64,000 nt of DNA from Hymenolepis diminuta (taxonomy: Eukaryota > Platyhelminthes > Cestoda > Cyclophyllidea > Hymenolepididae), in NCBI GenBank assembly GCA_900708905.1, contig CAADRB010000095.1:270966-334965 (forward strand), given 5' to 3'. The position numbers were made by a program, and so were the translations under genes. The notes beneath the pieces are model-generated. The model made no database searches. It was not told where the DNA came from and saw only the letters and a program-made list of their open reading frames with translations. Numbering within the stretch: the stretch's first letter is position 1; each line of letters starts with the position of its first letter. Below are positions 27,301-41,000 of this stretch, one piece after another.

Positions 27301-30300
27301 CATTAAATGAATTCGAATTGGCTACCGAAGTAGGCGATTACGAAAATGTATTTGAATGTAAAGATAGGTAAATGAAATGGACATTTACTTTCTGTTCCTC
27401 CACTGCTTATTTCCCATTTTACCGTTTTGCCCTACTTCCCACTTACTTATCCTCTGGTAGCTCCAGTCACGTCATAATCGGTAACCATCAAATTTCGTCG
27501 AGATGGACAACTTGAACTACAGTGAAGCCAACAGCGATAAAAGTGGTTCAAGGAGATCAAGTGGACATAAGGTGATCTACTAACAAATAGATAAATTTAG
27601 TAGCGTAAAAATAATAAAACTCACTATTTTCACTGCCCACCTGTTGCTGCTGAGGCTGGTTCACCGGCATCTGCGGCTGAGACATATTGCTCCGAACAAC
27701 AGTTTGGATGTTAACATTTGGTCCTTGAGAAATCATAGCCTGTTGTTGTGAAGTGGGGATTATTTTCATTCCCTGACCACCACCGACAACTGCACGAGGC
27801 TGTGAAACCATCATCCGCTGCTGTTGACCGTCAGCTGCTGGCATAAAGTGTTGTTGTTGTGGCTGCTGCGGATGACCCATTTGCTGTTGTTGGACTTGAT
27901 TTGGTTGGGATACCATATGCATTCCCTAGTAAGAAGAGAAGAATGTTGGGGTTGAAGAGTGAACCTCCATGCGTTCCCAAAATTTTTATACAGATCATCA
28001 ATAATCTTAGAGACCAAATTATCTCGACATCACAGTGGTGCTTGAAACGTTTGACCCTAGTGCAACCTCAAGTTCCCCGTAGAGAACCATCGTGTGTCCT
28101 CAAGTGGTTTATTTTAGCAGGATAAGCTAATTAAGTGGTCCTAGAATGAGCTCAGCTCTCTCCCAATTTTTCTACTCACAATAATCACTGTTATCTCCTA
28201 AAAGTCAACATTTATTAGTGTGCTATGGTAAATTTGTCAGCTCGTAAAATACTTTTAGTATCTTGACTATAATCTTGCTAGCCCATACCAATAAACGACT
28301 CTGGAACTCTTAAGATGGAAGCAGGGCTACCACCCAATTCTTTAAACTTGACCATTTCGGATATACGCTTTCTTCTGCAATCAGACAAATATGAATTACA
28401 TGCGATTAAAAAAAGAACGAAATTGTTCAACAATTTTCAGCCACTTACCTTGAACACTGGTGAAAAATTCAAGGAACGATTTCAAGGACATAGAAGCTCA
28501 AACCACAACTGGAACTATGTCAAAACCTTAGTTTCAAGGCTACAGTACTCCAATTTACCCAACCTCTCGCCTCAATAAATATTGTATTGAAAGCTACGAA
28601 TGTCTCTGTAGTTTTCGTTAATATCGATTAAATGAACTAAATAGGATTGAATGACCGGTCAATTTGTTATAACAAATAATTGAACTGCAACTCCAAAGAT
28701 GAAAGAAGCGTTACCTTTCAATCTTGCCTTCTTCCATTATCAGGCGAATATGAACTAATGTGTGAAATGCAGATGAATACAAATCCTCGCCATTGAAAAC
28801 TAAAATCCAGTGTAAGTGTAAAAGTTTTAACACAGAATGGAACACTTAAGTGCTTAAACTATAAAGGCTTTAAGGACAAAAGACGCCAGTCAGAACCTGA
28901 GCTATGTGGAAGACATTGGTTTTAGAAACGAGATCGCTCATTTTCACAATCCGCTTCCCTAACTTCAGTAAATATCATCTATTAACCGCACAATTGATAC
29001 GACCTTAGGATTAAATAGACTTAACAAAATATGAATAAGAGTAGGACCAAAGAATTGCAAAGACAAAAGAAACAGATCCCACCCAATTGAATGTGATTTT
29101 TAACACTGCTTATAAACAAGGTGACTGAACTCATAAGGGTCTCCAGAGGTTTTAACATTCAAGAACAAAACAAATTTTTGTCGCAATATGAATTTCGTAA
29201 ACTGTTTGTTTGACCGCAGAGATGATGATTAAGCGTTGCGGAAGTCGATGCAAAGACCGACAAGGATTGTCATATAAACCCCAAGAACAGATTCTGAAAT
29301 GGATTTCAGAAACGAACAACAACAATTTCAAATTCAAATAAAACTCCATGTTGAGTATTCGCCTACCTTTATTCTTTCATAGAAATCTAATAAGTAATCA
29401 AACGGAGCAAGGAATTCTTCGCACTCAAACTGAATTTTAGAATTTATTTATCTGCGTTTCTCTCTAAGCAACATCATCAGATATATTTCATTATTTAATC
29501 ACTTTTTCCCGATTAAATGAATATAGTTTACAACCTGACTTATATCCATCAGATTCAGTCCTTGATTCAGACCTAAAACAGCTAATCTGATATGACCATA
29601 AATCCCATTGTATGGCCTTGAATCCAACGTCCGCTTAGACAGCCATAAAATGATAATAAAATCCAATATAGTTCGACTCAGTTTAAAAATAATAACATTG
29701 GAGGTTCATCTCAGCTGTGAGTCTATTAAAGCACCTGTGACCCATGGATTTAGACAGCATTTACCTACAAAATTTAGTTGGTACCTTGAGAATTTATCAC
29801 CCCTCATCAAGTACTAACTGAACTGAGTTCCCTTAGCTCCAGCTTGGATGGGTCCAAATAGGCTCTAAACAAATACATTTTATCAATCTAATCCGATCTC
29901 TCCTAAAATCTAAACTATGCAAGGTGAATGGTGGTGTTAGATGCAAACTATTCTAAAAACCAGATAGGCTTACCGACATAGTACCCCCAGCGTTATTAGC
30001 ATTAGGAATTAGGCGAACTTGAGTATTTCCTGTCATTTGCTGTTGAACACCACCGGGTCCACTGATCCTCACTTGTTGACCATAGAAAGGCTGTTGGACA
30101 CCTATGCAGAGAGGGAAAACAACCTCAAAACAAATTGAACATTTAGAGTATTCCAAAACGCCAAACCCGAGAGCTTATAGTTGATAATCACACATGCATT
30201 TGAGATTAGGCTCATTTTCGCAAAATGTTTTTTTTGTTTCAATTAGGCAGTGGGTTTAGGAGTATTAAGGTTCTAAAAAATCAGTGACTTTCCATGCATT

Positions 30301-31666
30301 AGATTCGAATGCACCGATGGAGCATAATCTTTACAAGGAAAAAACGAGATACATAGATACTGAACAATTGAAAAAGCAAAAGATTAACCAAACACATAGA
30401 GAAAAGCGCTGTGGAGGGATAGGGAACAGAACTAACCTTGAATGATGACTGTATAACCGAGAGAGACGAAAAAGAGGAAAAGAAAATGAGATTACCACAA
30501 ACGAAGACCACAAACCACAGACTCAATACATTTGATTATCAAACTAAATAATGCGCGCGTGAATGAATATGCCGTAATCACAGCTAGCATATAATCGACA
30601 CTGGTCAAAATTAGTTAGGATTTCTTCTCCTTTTCTGCCCTTCAGATCAACACACAAAATCCCAAACAAACGCCACCACAAAGCAATTAAGCGTAATTAA
30701 ACACCACGAAGTATCTGGTGTGAAGCGAGAATGAAAATAAATATTAAGCTGAATAAAAATAAGTTCACAATACCGTTTCGTCTCCTCATTTGTCCTGAAA
30801 TGCAAGGTAAGTAACAGCTGTGGAGTTGAGAAAAAATCAGAAACAAGTAAAAATAAAATAGTATATTAGAGGGAAAGTTGTTAAACTTACCAGGGCCTCC
30901 AATGGGGTACATCGGTACTGATTGCATATGCGTAGTACCTTGAGGACCATAACTATATGCAGAAGCGAAAGTAAGTCACAGCCAAAATAAGTTTAAAAAT
31001 TCCAAATGACTATAAACTGACTTTGTCCCGATTGGTCTGGTCTGATCAACCATTCCAACAGACATATTGTGGCCCCCATCATTGGGAATACCTTGAGACT
31101 GTGATTGCATGACACCCTGCTGCAAAACATGAACTGGTTGACCCATTTGTCCACCAGCAGGCATCTAAGGTCAATGAAATTACGTAAGCATCCATTTCAT
31201 TCGAAATGATTACATCCAAAAAAAATAACGCAGCAAATTTAATTCTGGCACATCAAGTAATTTCACAGCAAGGGAAGGGGGAGGAAAACGGACTCATCGA
31301 ATGGAATATAGCTCTACACATCAGCTCAAATGTACTAGCGCTATCAAACACATGGACGCTAAAGCTCCTAGTTATTACCTTTGATTTATTAATTACTATA
31401 ACTCTCGGTCCTCCGTTTGCCAGCCCAAATACAGGGGAGGCAGCGGATACAACATTGTCCTTTTGACCGGAGTTAACTACCTGTGGTCTTTGCATGCGGA
31501 CAATGTTTTGTCCTTGTTGCATATGAACTGGCGTTGTTTGACGAATGACGGCTTGGGGCCTCATTTGAGTATGCATTTGAGGTTGCATCTGTGGATGTTG
31601 CATTTGTTGAGGAGCACCCAAGTGTATCTGCTGCTGTTGTTGACCATCTGAACCACTTCCAGACAT
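24387..31666 (-). CDS. MED15: Mediator complex subunit 15-like coactivator
   Basis: MED15 is a tail-module subunit of Mediator that links transcription activators to RNA polymerase II in the nucleus. Twelve exons, in coding order: 31379-31666, 31022-31164, 30891-30952, 30774-30794, 29974-30101, 27625-27925, 26891-27051, 26392-26814, 25936-26124, 25573-25863, 24520-24777, 24387-24437; 771 aa with all phases consistent. Residues 1-315 are Gln/Met/Pro-rich. About 316-400 hold helical sequence (QILDNAMKQLSQKHPETDL). The end is diagnostic: NNSLHLLLNF...NLPCGVPPLYVSIPPAY, then LYNLSEIWVECVLKSI, parallels the metazoan MED15 C-terminus (DLPSVPPLELSVPADY ... LLNTWAQSVHQACL). The family's N-terminal KIX domain was not found upstream. 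A spliced 5' UTR exon ending at 31761 is likely (donor gtaagtatag, acceptor cctag at 31670). Exon 4 is a 21-nt micro-exon. Identity rests mainly on the last 120 residues. Confidence 0.82.
26125..31021 (-). other. Introns of MED15, including a 2.0 kb repeat-bearing intron
   Basis: Introns are short near both ends and long in the middle: 30102-30773 and 27926-29973. The 27926-29973 intron is richer in mixed composition and carries two diverged copies of a dispersed repeat (near 28470-28590 and 28865-29000) that also appears near 35490-35620. No further exon with consistent phase was found in these introns. Confidence 0.55.
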
Positions 31667-31669
31667 AAC

Positions 31670-31761
31670 CTAGGCTACTAAAATTTTGAAAAAGTCAGCA
31701 TGACAATTGAAAAAAGGTGATGGACTGATTTCAAAATAAGACTTCACCCACTATACTTACG
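31670..31761 (-). other. Likely 5' UTR intron and exon edge of MED15
   Basis: On the minus strand a strong donor (CCC|gtaagtatag) ends at 31761, and an acceptor (gcctag|GTTATG) lies three bases before the proposed start codon at 31666. This gives a 91-bp intron with no coding potential in the upstream exon. An in-frame TAG overlaps the acceptor, so translation cannot run in from further upstream without splicing. A trans-spliced leader at the same acceptor is possible in flatworms and cannot be told apart here. Confidence 0.5.
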
Positions 31762-32869
31762 GGTTTCTAAAACCTGAAACGTGCGCAATTGCATTACTCA
31801 TATAAACAAGTTTTTCCATTTCTAACGATATATGAACATATATATATAATGTTAGCTTTATAATTTTATCGGTATTTTTGAAATGTAAAATAAAATTTGA
31901 CTGAATTATTTATTGTAAATATCATGAGACGTTGTACATGATTGCCTAAATATTCACTGTTACTTTTCGTTATGTATTATGTTATATATTTAAATTCATA
32001 ATTTACTCAGAAACTCTTGTTTTATGTTTAAATCCCTCGTTTGACGTCATTATTACCCCACACAGTCTAATAATTCCCATCAATTATATAACGATAGAAG
32101 TAAGTGTAACTCAAGTCATTCATTACCCTAACTTCATTTTTAAATGAACACAACTATGTGCCTTTGAATTTCAATTTATATTTTATTTCAGGCTAATTTG
32201 CATCGAGGATTACTATGATAAGATGTTAGAATAGATGACTGTTATTACTACTTAGCATATTAAGGTTATTGTAATTGATTTCCTAATTAAATTTCCCACA
32301 TAAACTTAGTGCAATGTGTCACATATTTATTTATTTACATGGTCTGCTCTTCTCTGTAGGACATCGTAATCGACTCTTAGATTCCCTATGAGCTTGCACT
32401 GATTGCAAACACAATCCGACAACGTCACAATACAGTACGACCAAGACCATCATGTCAAAAAAGACGCTCGTTTCCGTTTCGATGCGTCGATTTATATTAT
32501 GCGTCATTTACAACCGTAATGTAAATAAATTCCCGATCAGTCTCACAAATAGAGAAAATTAAGCAAGTTTTCAATAGTTGGGTTAATTAAGAGATTCCAT
32601 GGGCATAATCCCAATAACCACTTAATTTCATTGCTATAGAAAAATTTTTTACTTGATACGAGTTAATTATGAGTCACCAATTCATGTTAATCACTCATTG
32701 ATTTCATAAAGGCACCGACACAGTTTTAGTCAAATCTACACAGATCATAGCTGAATCCGCAATAAGGAAGGAAAATATTGAAAACTGGTGTTTATAATAT
32801 TTAAAATCGCCTAATTATATGAAGCAACAGTGTATTTGTAATGACATTAGGTCCATCGGGGCCACATTG

Positions 32870-33010
32870 ATCAAATAGATGGAATAAGTCAAGCCAGATC
32901 AATTCGGAAGTGGCAGGCAAGCCACCTCAATTTATTAACAAGTAAATTAGGTTTATATACAAAAAAGTTCTTCGTTGGACGTCAGTCCTGTCTCTTCGTC
33001 GGAGTCTCGG
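32870..33010 (+). repeat. Dispersed repeat A, copy 1
   Basis: It shares an ordered set of blocks with 34535-34660: a TTCGGA core, 'CACCTCAATTTATT', a GT/TTTA-rich stretch and then 'CGTCAGTC(a/c)TGTC'. The copies are well diverged with small indels, so this is an old family. No coding potential was seen. Confidence 0.5.
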
Positions 33011-34534
33011 CGTGATAATCGACATCTGTTTAGATATCTATGTGCAAACACGAAAACACACGGCAGGACCACCTGTGAACACTCTGATAGAAATCTTATC
33101 CTCAGTCAATCATTTCTAATCACCAGGTGTTGATAGATATCTGCCGGATATAGCAGAATCTCACTAGCTAAAGAAGATCTGAAATCAACCAAGAGCAAAA
33201 TTTACTGTAGAGGAGAACTATGATTTCTAAAATCCTGTTTATTGAGAGACGTGCTTACAAAGTAGGCGAAAATTTCAAATTTAAAACTCGGGAAAATCTG
33301 CGAATTATCCCTCCAAAAATCGTCATAATGTCTTGACTTTTGATCATAACTACATCAATGATCAAGTCATTATCATCTTTGGAATTTCTAACAGTTCTAA
33401 ACGGTTTAGTCCGCCGGTTACTACATATAGGTAGTATTTCACCTTAATTTGAAATCTCTTCGTGTGAAACGCGGCCCCAATTCTAACCTATTTGCATATG
33501 TTTTGACAAACTCCACTATTTTTGATAAGAGATGTTTTTCTCGCACAATTTCAGTCACGGATGTAAGTGGATACTTCTAAGAAAGATGATTTTATTGTGT
33601 TTCATAAAAGCAAATATTTAAGTAAACAATAAACTGGTAGTCGTTTATAATTTCGAGGCCAATAGCTTTGGAAAATAAAATTAAGTACCAATGTTAACAG
33701 GTGATTTATTTTCCCAGGAACTCCAAGAAATAACGCTTTCTGTGCTAGGGCACAGTAATTAAATATTTATCATTAAATCAATCAACAAGTTTGTGAACAG
33801 AAAGTTGTTGATGAAATTGGAGGTTTTAATTTGCAGAGAAATTTTCACAGTCAAAGCTGTGAAATTGAATTTTTGTGTTACATGTGGTTTAGGTGATCTT
33901 ATGTGGTGTTAGTCAAAATTAAAACGAATGAAGATTGCAATACCTAGTGTGATCGAGGGAAGGCAAGTCATTTGGGAAGCAGCTTGTACTATCACTTTTG
34001 CACGAAAATCAATGTAAAACCAGCTTAGCAATCCAAACATTTAAAAATAATTTCAAAGTTAGAACCCATAAGTGTTATAACGAAATTTTATAATTTAATA
34101 AATTATAAACCATAATTAAAATAGTCTGATTAAATTCATAAGAAACTGAGCCCATAACTTAGTGATTCTATGGGCATACATTTTTCTTGTTTTCTACAAA
34201 TAACTCTTCTAAATTAAAGACACGGATACAGAGGCAGACTCTCCTCAAAGCAGCTCGTTAGTTAGACCGACAACCATCATCAATCAGGCAATCGTTCGGA
34301 TTTCTCATATCTTCAAAATCTTCGTTCGTTTGTAAATAAAATGAGGTTGCCTTCTCCCCTGCTTCCAATACCACTTACCCAATAAATCTCGCACCTTTCT
34401 TTAATCTCTTGATCCATTCTGGAATTTAAAACTAGTGTGAATAGGCATCCTATTGCTAAGGGAAATATTTGACACTGAAATATTTGTTAGTAATATTAAA
34501 GAGGAAATCCCTTGACGTTTATGTAAAGTGTGTC

Positions 34535-34660
34535 GGTGTGATAAAGAAGAAGCAAATCATTTCGGAGACAACCAGGAAATCACCTCAATTTATTGGTCAA
34601 AATAATAAGTTTAAGTAAAATTGTTTTTTCCTGCTACGTCAGTCATGTCCATGTTATGTT
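34535..34660 (+). repeat. Dispersed repeat A, copy 2
   Basis: Second copy of the element at 32870-33010, in the same orientation. The best conserved blocks are 'CACCTCAATTTATT' near 34582 and 'CGTCAGTCATGTC' near 34637. Confidence 0.5.
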
Positions 34661-35190
34661 CTGTCCACTTGTCCGATTCACCTGAGTAAATTACTGTTGT
34701 TGATGCTGTCTAAATCGTCAGAAGTGGTTTAGCATGTGCTGTAACTAGCAGAGAGATCCCCAATTTTGGTTATCAAAAACTTACCAAAAAAATCCTGAAC
34801 TAATATCGATGAACTGTTCCTGGAAAATCAGAATAAAAATATTAAAGGATATGTAATACAAATGTTATATAATTCTCTAGTTTTTTCAATATTAAAAGAA
34901 AAATTGCTCCAGTTAAAAATTGTATCTTATAGGTTTGTCGGTCCAAAGGTGAGAACAAATTCGGACGCCTATCTTCTTCTACTATCGGAAAAAAATGTAT
35001 ATTGACCTTTGAAACGCAGGAGAAAGAAAATGAAGACAAATGCAAGATTTCACTCTTAAGAATTAGTGTCTCGTATAAGTGACTTTATAACTGAACTGAA
35101 CGGAATATTCTCAAATGCTCAAGCCACAAATTTCTTATAGAAAAGTGGCTCCAATTGTAACTTTGGTTGTGGGAAAAAAATATTGGAATT

Positions 35191-35490
35191 TGCTATAACG
35201 TAACCAATTAGGAGTTCCGGTAGTAGTCTCACAGAGCCAACAATCTAAAAACTCGGTAATATAGCAACTTAACACAGAAGCTAATGACCCACGGCAGATA
35301 AGAAGGCACGTTATAGTCGACACGCGTGTATTAACGAAACTCACTCTCAATCGGTATCGGCTTAAACAAATAAGAATAATTATCAAGTGTCCTTTATCGG
35401 TGGGCAAATAAAGAAAGAAATTACATTTTCATTCATAGAAGAAATATTGGGAGAGGGGGAAAATAATTATCATTTCTTCTAACAGAATCA
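35191..35490 (+). repeat. Dispersed repeat B, full-length copy
   Basis: About 300 bp that recur at 40755-41000 in the same orientation. Long matching blocks include 'CAGAGCCAACAATCTA', 'TATAGCAACTTAA', 'ACCCACGGCAGA', 'TATCGGCTTAAACAAAT' and 'TTCATTCATAGAAGAAATATT'. This copy has about 55 bp absent from the other one. Confidence 0.75.
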
Positions 35491-38400
35491 GGACCAGGAT
35501 CTCCGGATTTCACAATCCACTTCCCTAGGAAATACTGAGAGCTTTACTTTCCATATATAAATAATATCCTTGATACAGCCTTATTAAATTAATAGACATA
35601 ATAATATGCACCATTCCAATCTAACAAACGTAAAGCTCCGCGCACAAATTGTTCTGATTCAGATTCTGAAGCTTTTACTTTGAAACCTCAAGTCTAGCGG
35701 TCATATTAGATTCCCACTTTCTCTTCATTTTTCCCGCTGTCGATTGCTCTCTTTTTGTACATTGTACCGTTCACCCATGATTAAAATGATTTTCTTCTTC
35801 GACATAGGTAATGATATGCAGTACTCGTAATGCATAAAATTTCTGATAATAATATTGCTCTGTTTTGTTAATACATAAATCAGAAGGTTTAGTGATCGAA
35901 AGTTTGACATTTTGAAGAAAATTATTTCCAAAAAATCGCTTTTGACATTTTATTACGGGGCGCACTTCAGGGACTGAATACTGTCCATAATTAGTACAAA
36001 AGGATAGGAAGTGAAAAAATAAAGTAAAACGATGAAAAATTAATGCTGAAAATAAATCAAAATTATTTATCACTGAGACGCTAATGTGAAAGTGAAATAA
36101 ATTCGCTCATCCCTAGTGATATGTCAAAATTGCAAAATCTAGCATTTATTTTATATAGCATTGTAAAGTTACTTAATGCAGTTAAATATAATCACTTTCA
36201 ATATCTTGGTTAATATCCAATTGAAAAAAACAAATTTCTCTAATATATTCCAGCAAGTAACAACCAAATTAACCTGTTTCAAAGGGTGCAAAGGATGACA
36301 TTTAATTTCTATGAACTTTGATGTAAAGAGATTGAACGAGTACATATAACGGATGCAACATTGGAGAAACTATTGGTTACTGAGTGTTTTGGTTGAGAAG
36401 TGGCTGAGAAATCACTTATAGGATGCAGCTAAGCAGATTTTATGAAATATTAGCCGATTTAAATAAAAGGTCATGGAGGGGTGCATAGCTTCTAGTATGA
36501 TATTTACTTAGTGGAAGAGAGAGTTAAATTGTGGGATTTCCGTCCTGAAACCAAAGTTTCTGTATTGCCTTCATTAGGCTCGCTTTGTTTTTAATAACGC
36601 TGTTCCTTGACATTTTTGAGAACTTCTCACAAGAGCTGAGCATTCAAGTCAAGCGGGTGAAAATTGTATTAGATGCAAGTTCCAAAGAACGAATGTTTGT
36701 ATTCATTTGTATTTTCATAAGTCCATCCATTTCAAATTCATATACCTGGATTGACCGAGTTTAGAGGATTGGATAATAGTGTCATTTTATTGTTAAAGAG
36801 GCGTAAGTTTGTATAGGGAAGCGACAATTTTTTTCTTCTAAAGTCCAAGATAAAAGGACAATACTAGCTTACATAATTGTAATATAGCAGAGCTTACTTT
36901 ATAATTACATAAATATAGTTACTTAGTGATCAAACTTGTACTTATAAAAACATATATCTGCAGGAGTCATCATTCTGACATCCATTAGTGGAGTTGGATT
37001 ACATACGATTTCACTAATTTGACTAGTTTAAACAAGTCTTGACGACTTCTTAGGAGGAAAGATAAAAAATACGTGGTATGGTCATTTTCAAAATGGGCAA
37101 GATAGTATTGTTTGTAGGAGCCTTTTGCATCAACCGTAGCTGAAAGCCATTAATACTAGCCATAACTGGATTGAATTATCGGTATACTTGTAAATAAATA
37201 AATGTAATTATGACGAAGTCAATGCATTTCTACATTTACTTTTGCTTTTATTATGCTCCTTTTCAAATGATTTAAATTAACTATTATAGCGCATCCATTT
37301 CGAAGAAAAACCTCAGATTTCATATTGATCTCCTAGTAATAAGCAATTTATGGCTGTGTATTGGTTCTATTTAGGCATTTATAAATTAAATACCTTGAAT
37401 GGATACTGTAATAATTCAAATCGAAACCATTATTCAAATAAAACCAGCTTAGGAACGGCTTTTCTTGGGCCATATAATTTGGGGAAAAAGTGCGTAGAAA
37501 GAAGGGCACAAAGTGTTACAGTTCCAAGTAAATGATATCTTCGGTATATTACCGGAATTGAAACGAAAATTATGCCTTAAAATGATAATAACGAAAGAGA
37601 GCTTTTTTTATAATTTTAGTGCCACATAGAGCCATTAATATAATAATAAGTAGATATAAAGACTTCGGGTCGCCATTTTTGTTTAACCCCGACCGCTAAG
37701 AGATCCAGAAGCAAGCATGAAGATCAATCATATTTGATAGCGCTTGATGAGCATGCTGTTGTATATGCAACGTATTGAGGACTACGTAAAAAATACCCAG
37801 AAGACCCCTGAGAGAGCACGTTTAGATCGCATCGTGTTATATTATGTCAGATACGGCTGATTAGATAGACAAACTAGACACCCGATAGCAGGTGAAAACC
37901 AATCATTCTCAAGTTGCCGTGTCCCGAAGAGAGTTTATCATGTGGTACGATAAATTAGGACGGATGTCAACTAATTTGACTTGAGGCCGTCCATATAATA
38001 TCGTTCAGAATTTCATCAACAAAAAAGATCCTTAATTTAGTTTGAAATTCCAAAGACAATAAGCTTTGTGAAACTGAGCTTAATCCTTGTTTTTCTTAAT
38101 TGCAGCTAACTCATTTATAGTGATGATATCATGGAGGGTGCAGATATTGGTCATGGCCCCGGATAAAGTGGTATCTATTGCTACTTCCATTGGCCCTCTC
38201 ATGTCTCGTCTCGAGTGTGGTGAGGATTATTGTAATAGTAGGATTTGACCATCTTTCCCAGCTCTGAAATCAAAAATGGGTAATTATAAATATGATCCAG
38301 TGTGTCAAACTAAGACACTTAACATTGAAGTACGTTATTATGACCTTGCTATTATTTATCTGTCTTTATAAAAATAACACTGTATGAATATCAAACTGCT

Positions 38401-40754
38401 ATAAAATAGGGAGTTAATATCTATGACAAAAGTGTGGAATTTTCATGCAAATTATGAAATTTAAAACAGATATTATGGTTCCATTTTAATGGAAATTATT
38501 TAGTACTTTAATGGAAAGATGGAAATACTATACTACTGACACTGACCATCTTTTAACGACAAGTCAATTGGTAAAAAATGTCCATTTAGGATACTTAGCA
38601 AAGAAGCAAATTGGACGGATTTACACCTGTTGAAGAGAGAACTGATTTAAATTAGACAATTCCAGCCTCGAAAAGTGATATCTTCTTTACCTGAGATGTT
38701 TTAAAGGGGTACGTATGGTTGGAATCTATTTTCAAAGATAGCGTTTAGCATTAGATACTGTTTTCATAAACAATGAATTGATTTCATCTCCGTCGCAACG
38801 GATGAAATTCAATTACTTTGAACGTCACAGAGACCAAATATGGAGAATTATGTCGGAGGAAGTTAACAAATGTCCATTTTTTCTTTCCAGCATCATGTGA
38901 TCATCGTGTCCTTGTAATTGTTGACCGTTCAATCATACCTTCAATTAAAATGAATTGTGATTATAAGTGTGCAAAATAATGGCATTAGTGATTGACAGAT
39001 AAATTCATGAGTAAGCAGTTTTTTAAACTTGTGCTAGAATGATAATAAAACCCTTCTTTAGATATTAATATTCAGGCTGAAATTTTAAATGCTATTATGT
39101 ATTAAATCAACGAGGTTTTAGATTGAACAATCTAATCATTAAAGCTCGACTACCAAAAAAGTAATCCACGGTCATGGTTGTTTCAGTACCCAAATAACTA
39201 GAGACCACTAAAGTGTGAGTTACCCAAGACAATTCTTTTGCACACAAAGATCTTTTCATTTGAAGACCAGATAATTGTTGGATGTGAGCCTGTTTCATAC
39301 TTTAGGGGTCAAGATGTCTTGATCAAATTTTATTCACATGGTACATGAGTCAGCATTCATAATTGTATTACTCAATTGCGGTGAAACATTTATTTGTGGT
39401 TTTAAGTTATGATTTTGGTGACAAAATAGTTGTAAACACAGAACTATTTTGACACAACGTAAGTGCACTTTTCACTTAAATCCGGGGCTTAAAGAGCAGA
39501 CATTTTATTAACCATATCAAAAGACTTCTCCTACATGACTTTGACTGACAATAGTGCCATATATGGAAGGCTAAGTGATGTCCATTTAATCAAAGCAAAT
39601 AAATAGAGTTAAATATTCCATTGGCAGTCGTTTGATAAACGCACTTTCGCCAAAATTCTATTTCTGCTTATAAAATCAGTCTTCACTTCTGTAACTTGCG
39701 TTTTTTTATTATACAATGTGAATCCGATTTGTAAACATCTGTGATGTCAAATCGATTAGGAGATGATCATAACCAATCGGTATCTTGACAAGTGAAAGTT
39801 AAAAACCCACATCAATCCTTCACACATATGGACCACAAGCCTAAGTGCCCTAATGTAGCGATGAGATAATTATGTGGGATTGTTAGCTATTGTTATACCG
39901 AAAAAGAGAGTAGAATCACTCAGGTCATCCTCTTGGGGAAAATAGGAAGAGATATTGAAAAGCTTTAAAGTAATAAAACTAACCAAAAGTGAGAAAGTGC
40001 TAAGAAAATTTGTGCACATCCTTTGTAGATCCGTTTTATGCCACCCATATCGAGTTAGTTTAGGCAACAATGAAGGTAACAATGAAGGACTTTCCAAAGT
40101 GTATCTAAAATGGCGCAATAGCATTATTAAAAGGACGAAATTGCGACCCATTTCTGATGTGATTCATTCTCTTTGCATCAATTAGATCTAGTTTATTATA
40201 AATCACAATAAGGTATTACTATATTTCTAGGAATTTTGTTAATTTATCAGTACTTATTTTATTTTCACTCATCTCGCAAACGACAAACATTAGGTAGAAA
40301 ATCAAGACGATTCAAATATTAGTGGCAGTCTTGAGAAAATAGTTAAGTAATTTAAAGGAGTAAAAGGGTATTACGTGTCCTGCCCGTTTGAGTGATTTTG
40401 TAATTTGCATTCATCTAAGCTATTGGAATGCTAGGAGGTCTAGTTTAGCCGCTATGATAAACTTGCCCACTAGGTATTGCTAGACTACAATTGACATAGA
40501 TCCAGAGAGATAAGGGTGAGACAGAGTGCGGTTAACTAGGACACTTTTTTAACCAAACAAAGGCATTATGTTGTAATGCAACTGTATTGCGTTACTGTAG
40601 CGTGATCTAAACAGGTCTTTATTGGAACATATCATATAGATTAGTAAATATGAAAGAACGCAAAATGTATAAGGTGTAAGGAAGATGGAAGAAATGACCA
40701 GGTCACATAAAGATTATGAATGATGACAGGCGTGTGCTTTACTTTGGTCCACCA

Positions 40755-41000
40755 TGTTATAACGTAAAAAACTAGAAGTCCCGGTAGTAATCCTGCAGAG
40801 CCAACAATCTAGAAAACTCGGTTGTATAGCAACTTAATATAGAAGCTAATAACCCACGGCAGAACACGGTATCGGCTTAAACAAATGGGCATAATTACAA
40901 AGTATCTTTTATCATTGGGAAAATAAAGAGGGAAATTACATTTTCATTCATAGAAGAAATATTGAGAACAAGGGAAAATAATTATCATTTCTTCTAGCAC
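40755..41000 (+). repeat. Dispersed repeat B, internally deleted copy
   Basis: Direct-orientation copy of 35191-35490. It lacks about 55 bp between the 'ACCCACGGCAGA' and 'CGGTATCGGCTT' blocks. Similarity is high enough to see by eye along the whole length and ends near 'ATTATCATTTCTTCTA'. No coding potential. Confidence 0.75.

Noticed and set aside
31206..31466. Open frame on the plus strand over MED15 exon 1
   Set aside because: It is antisense to a well-supported coding exon and has no protein character of its own.
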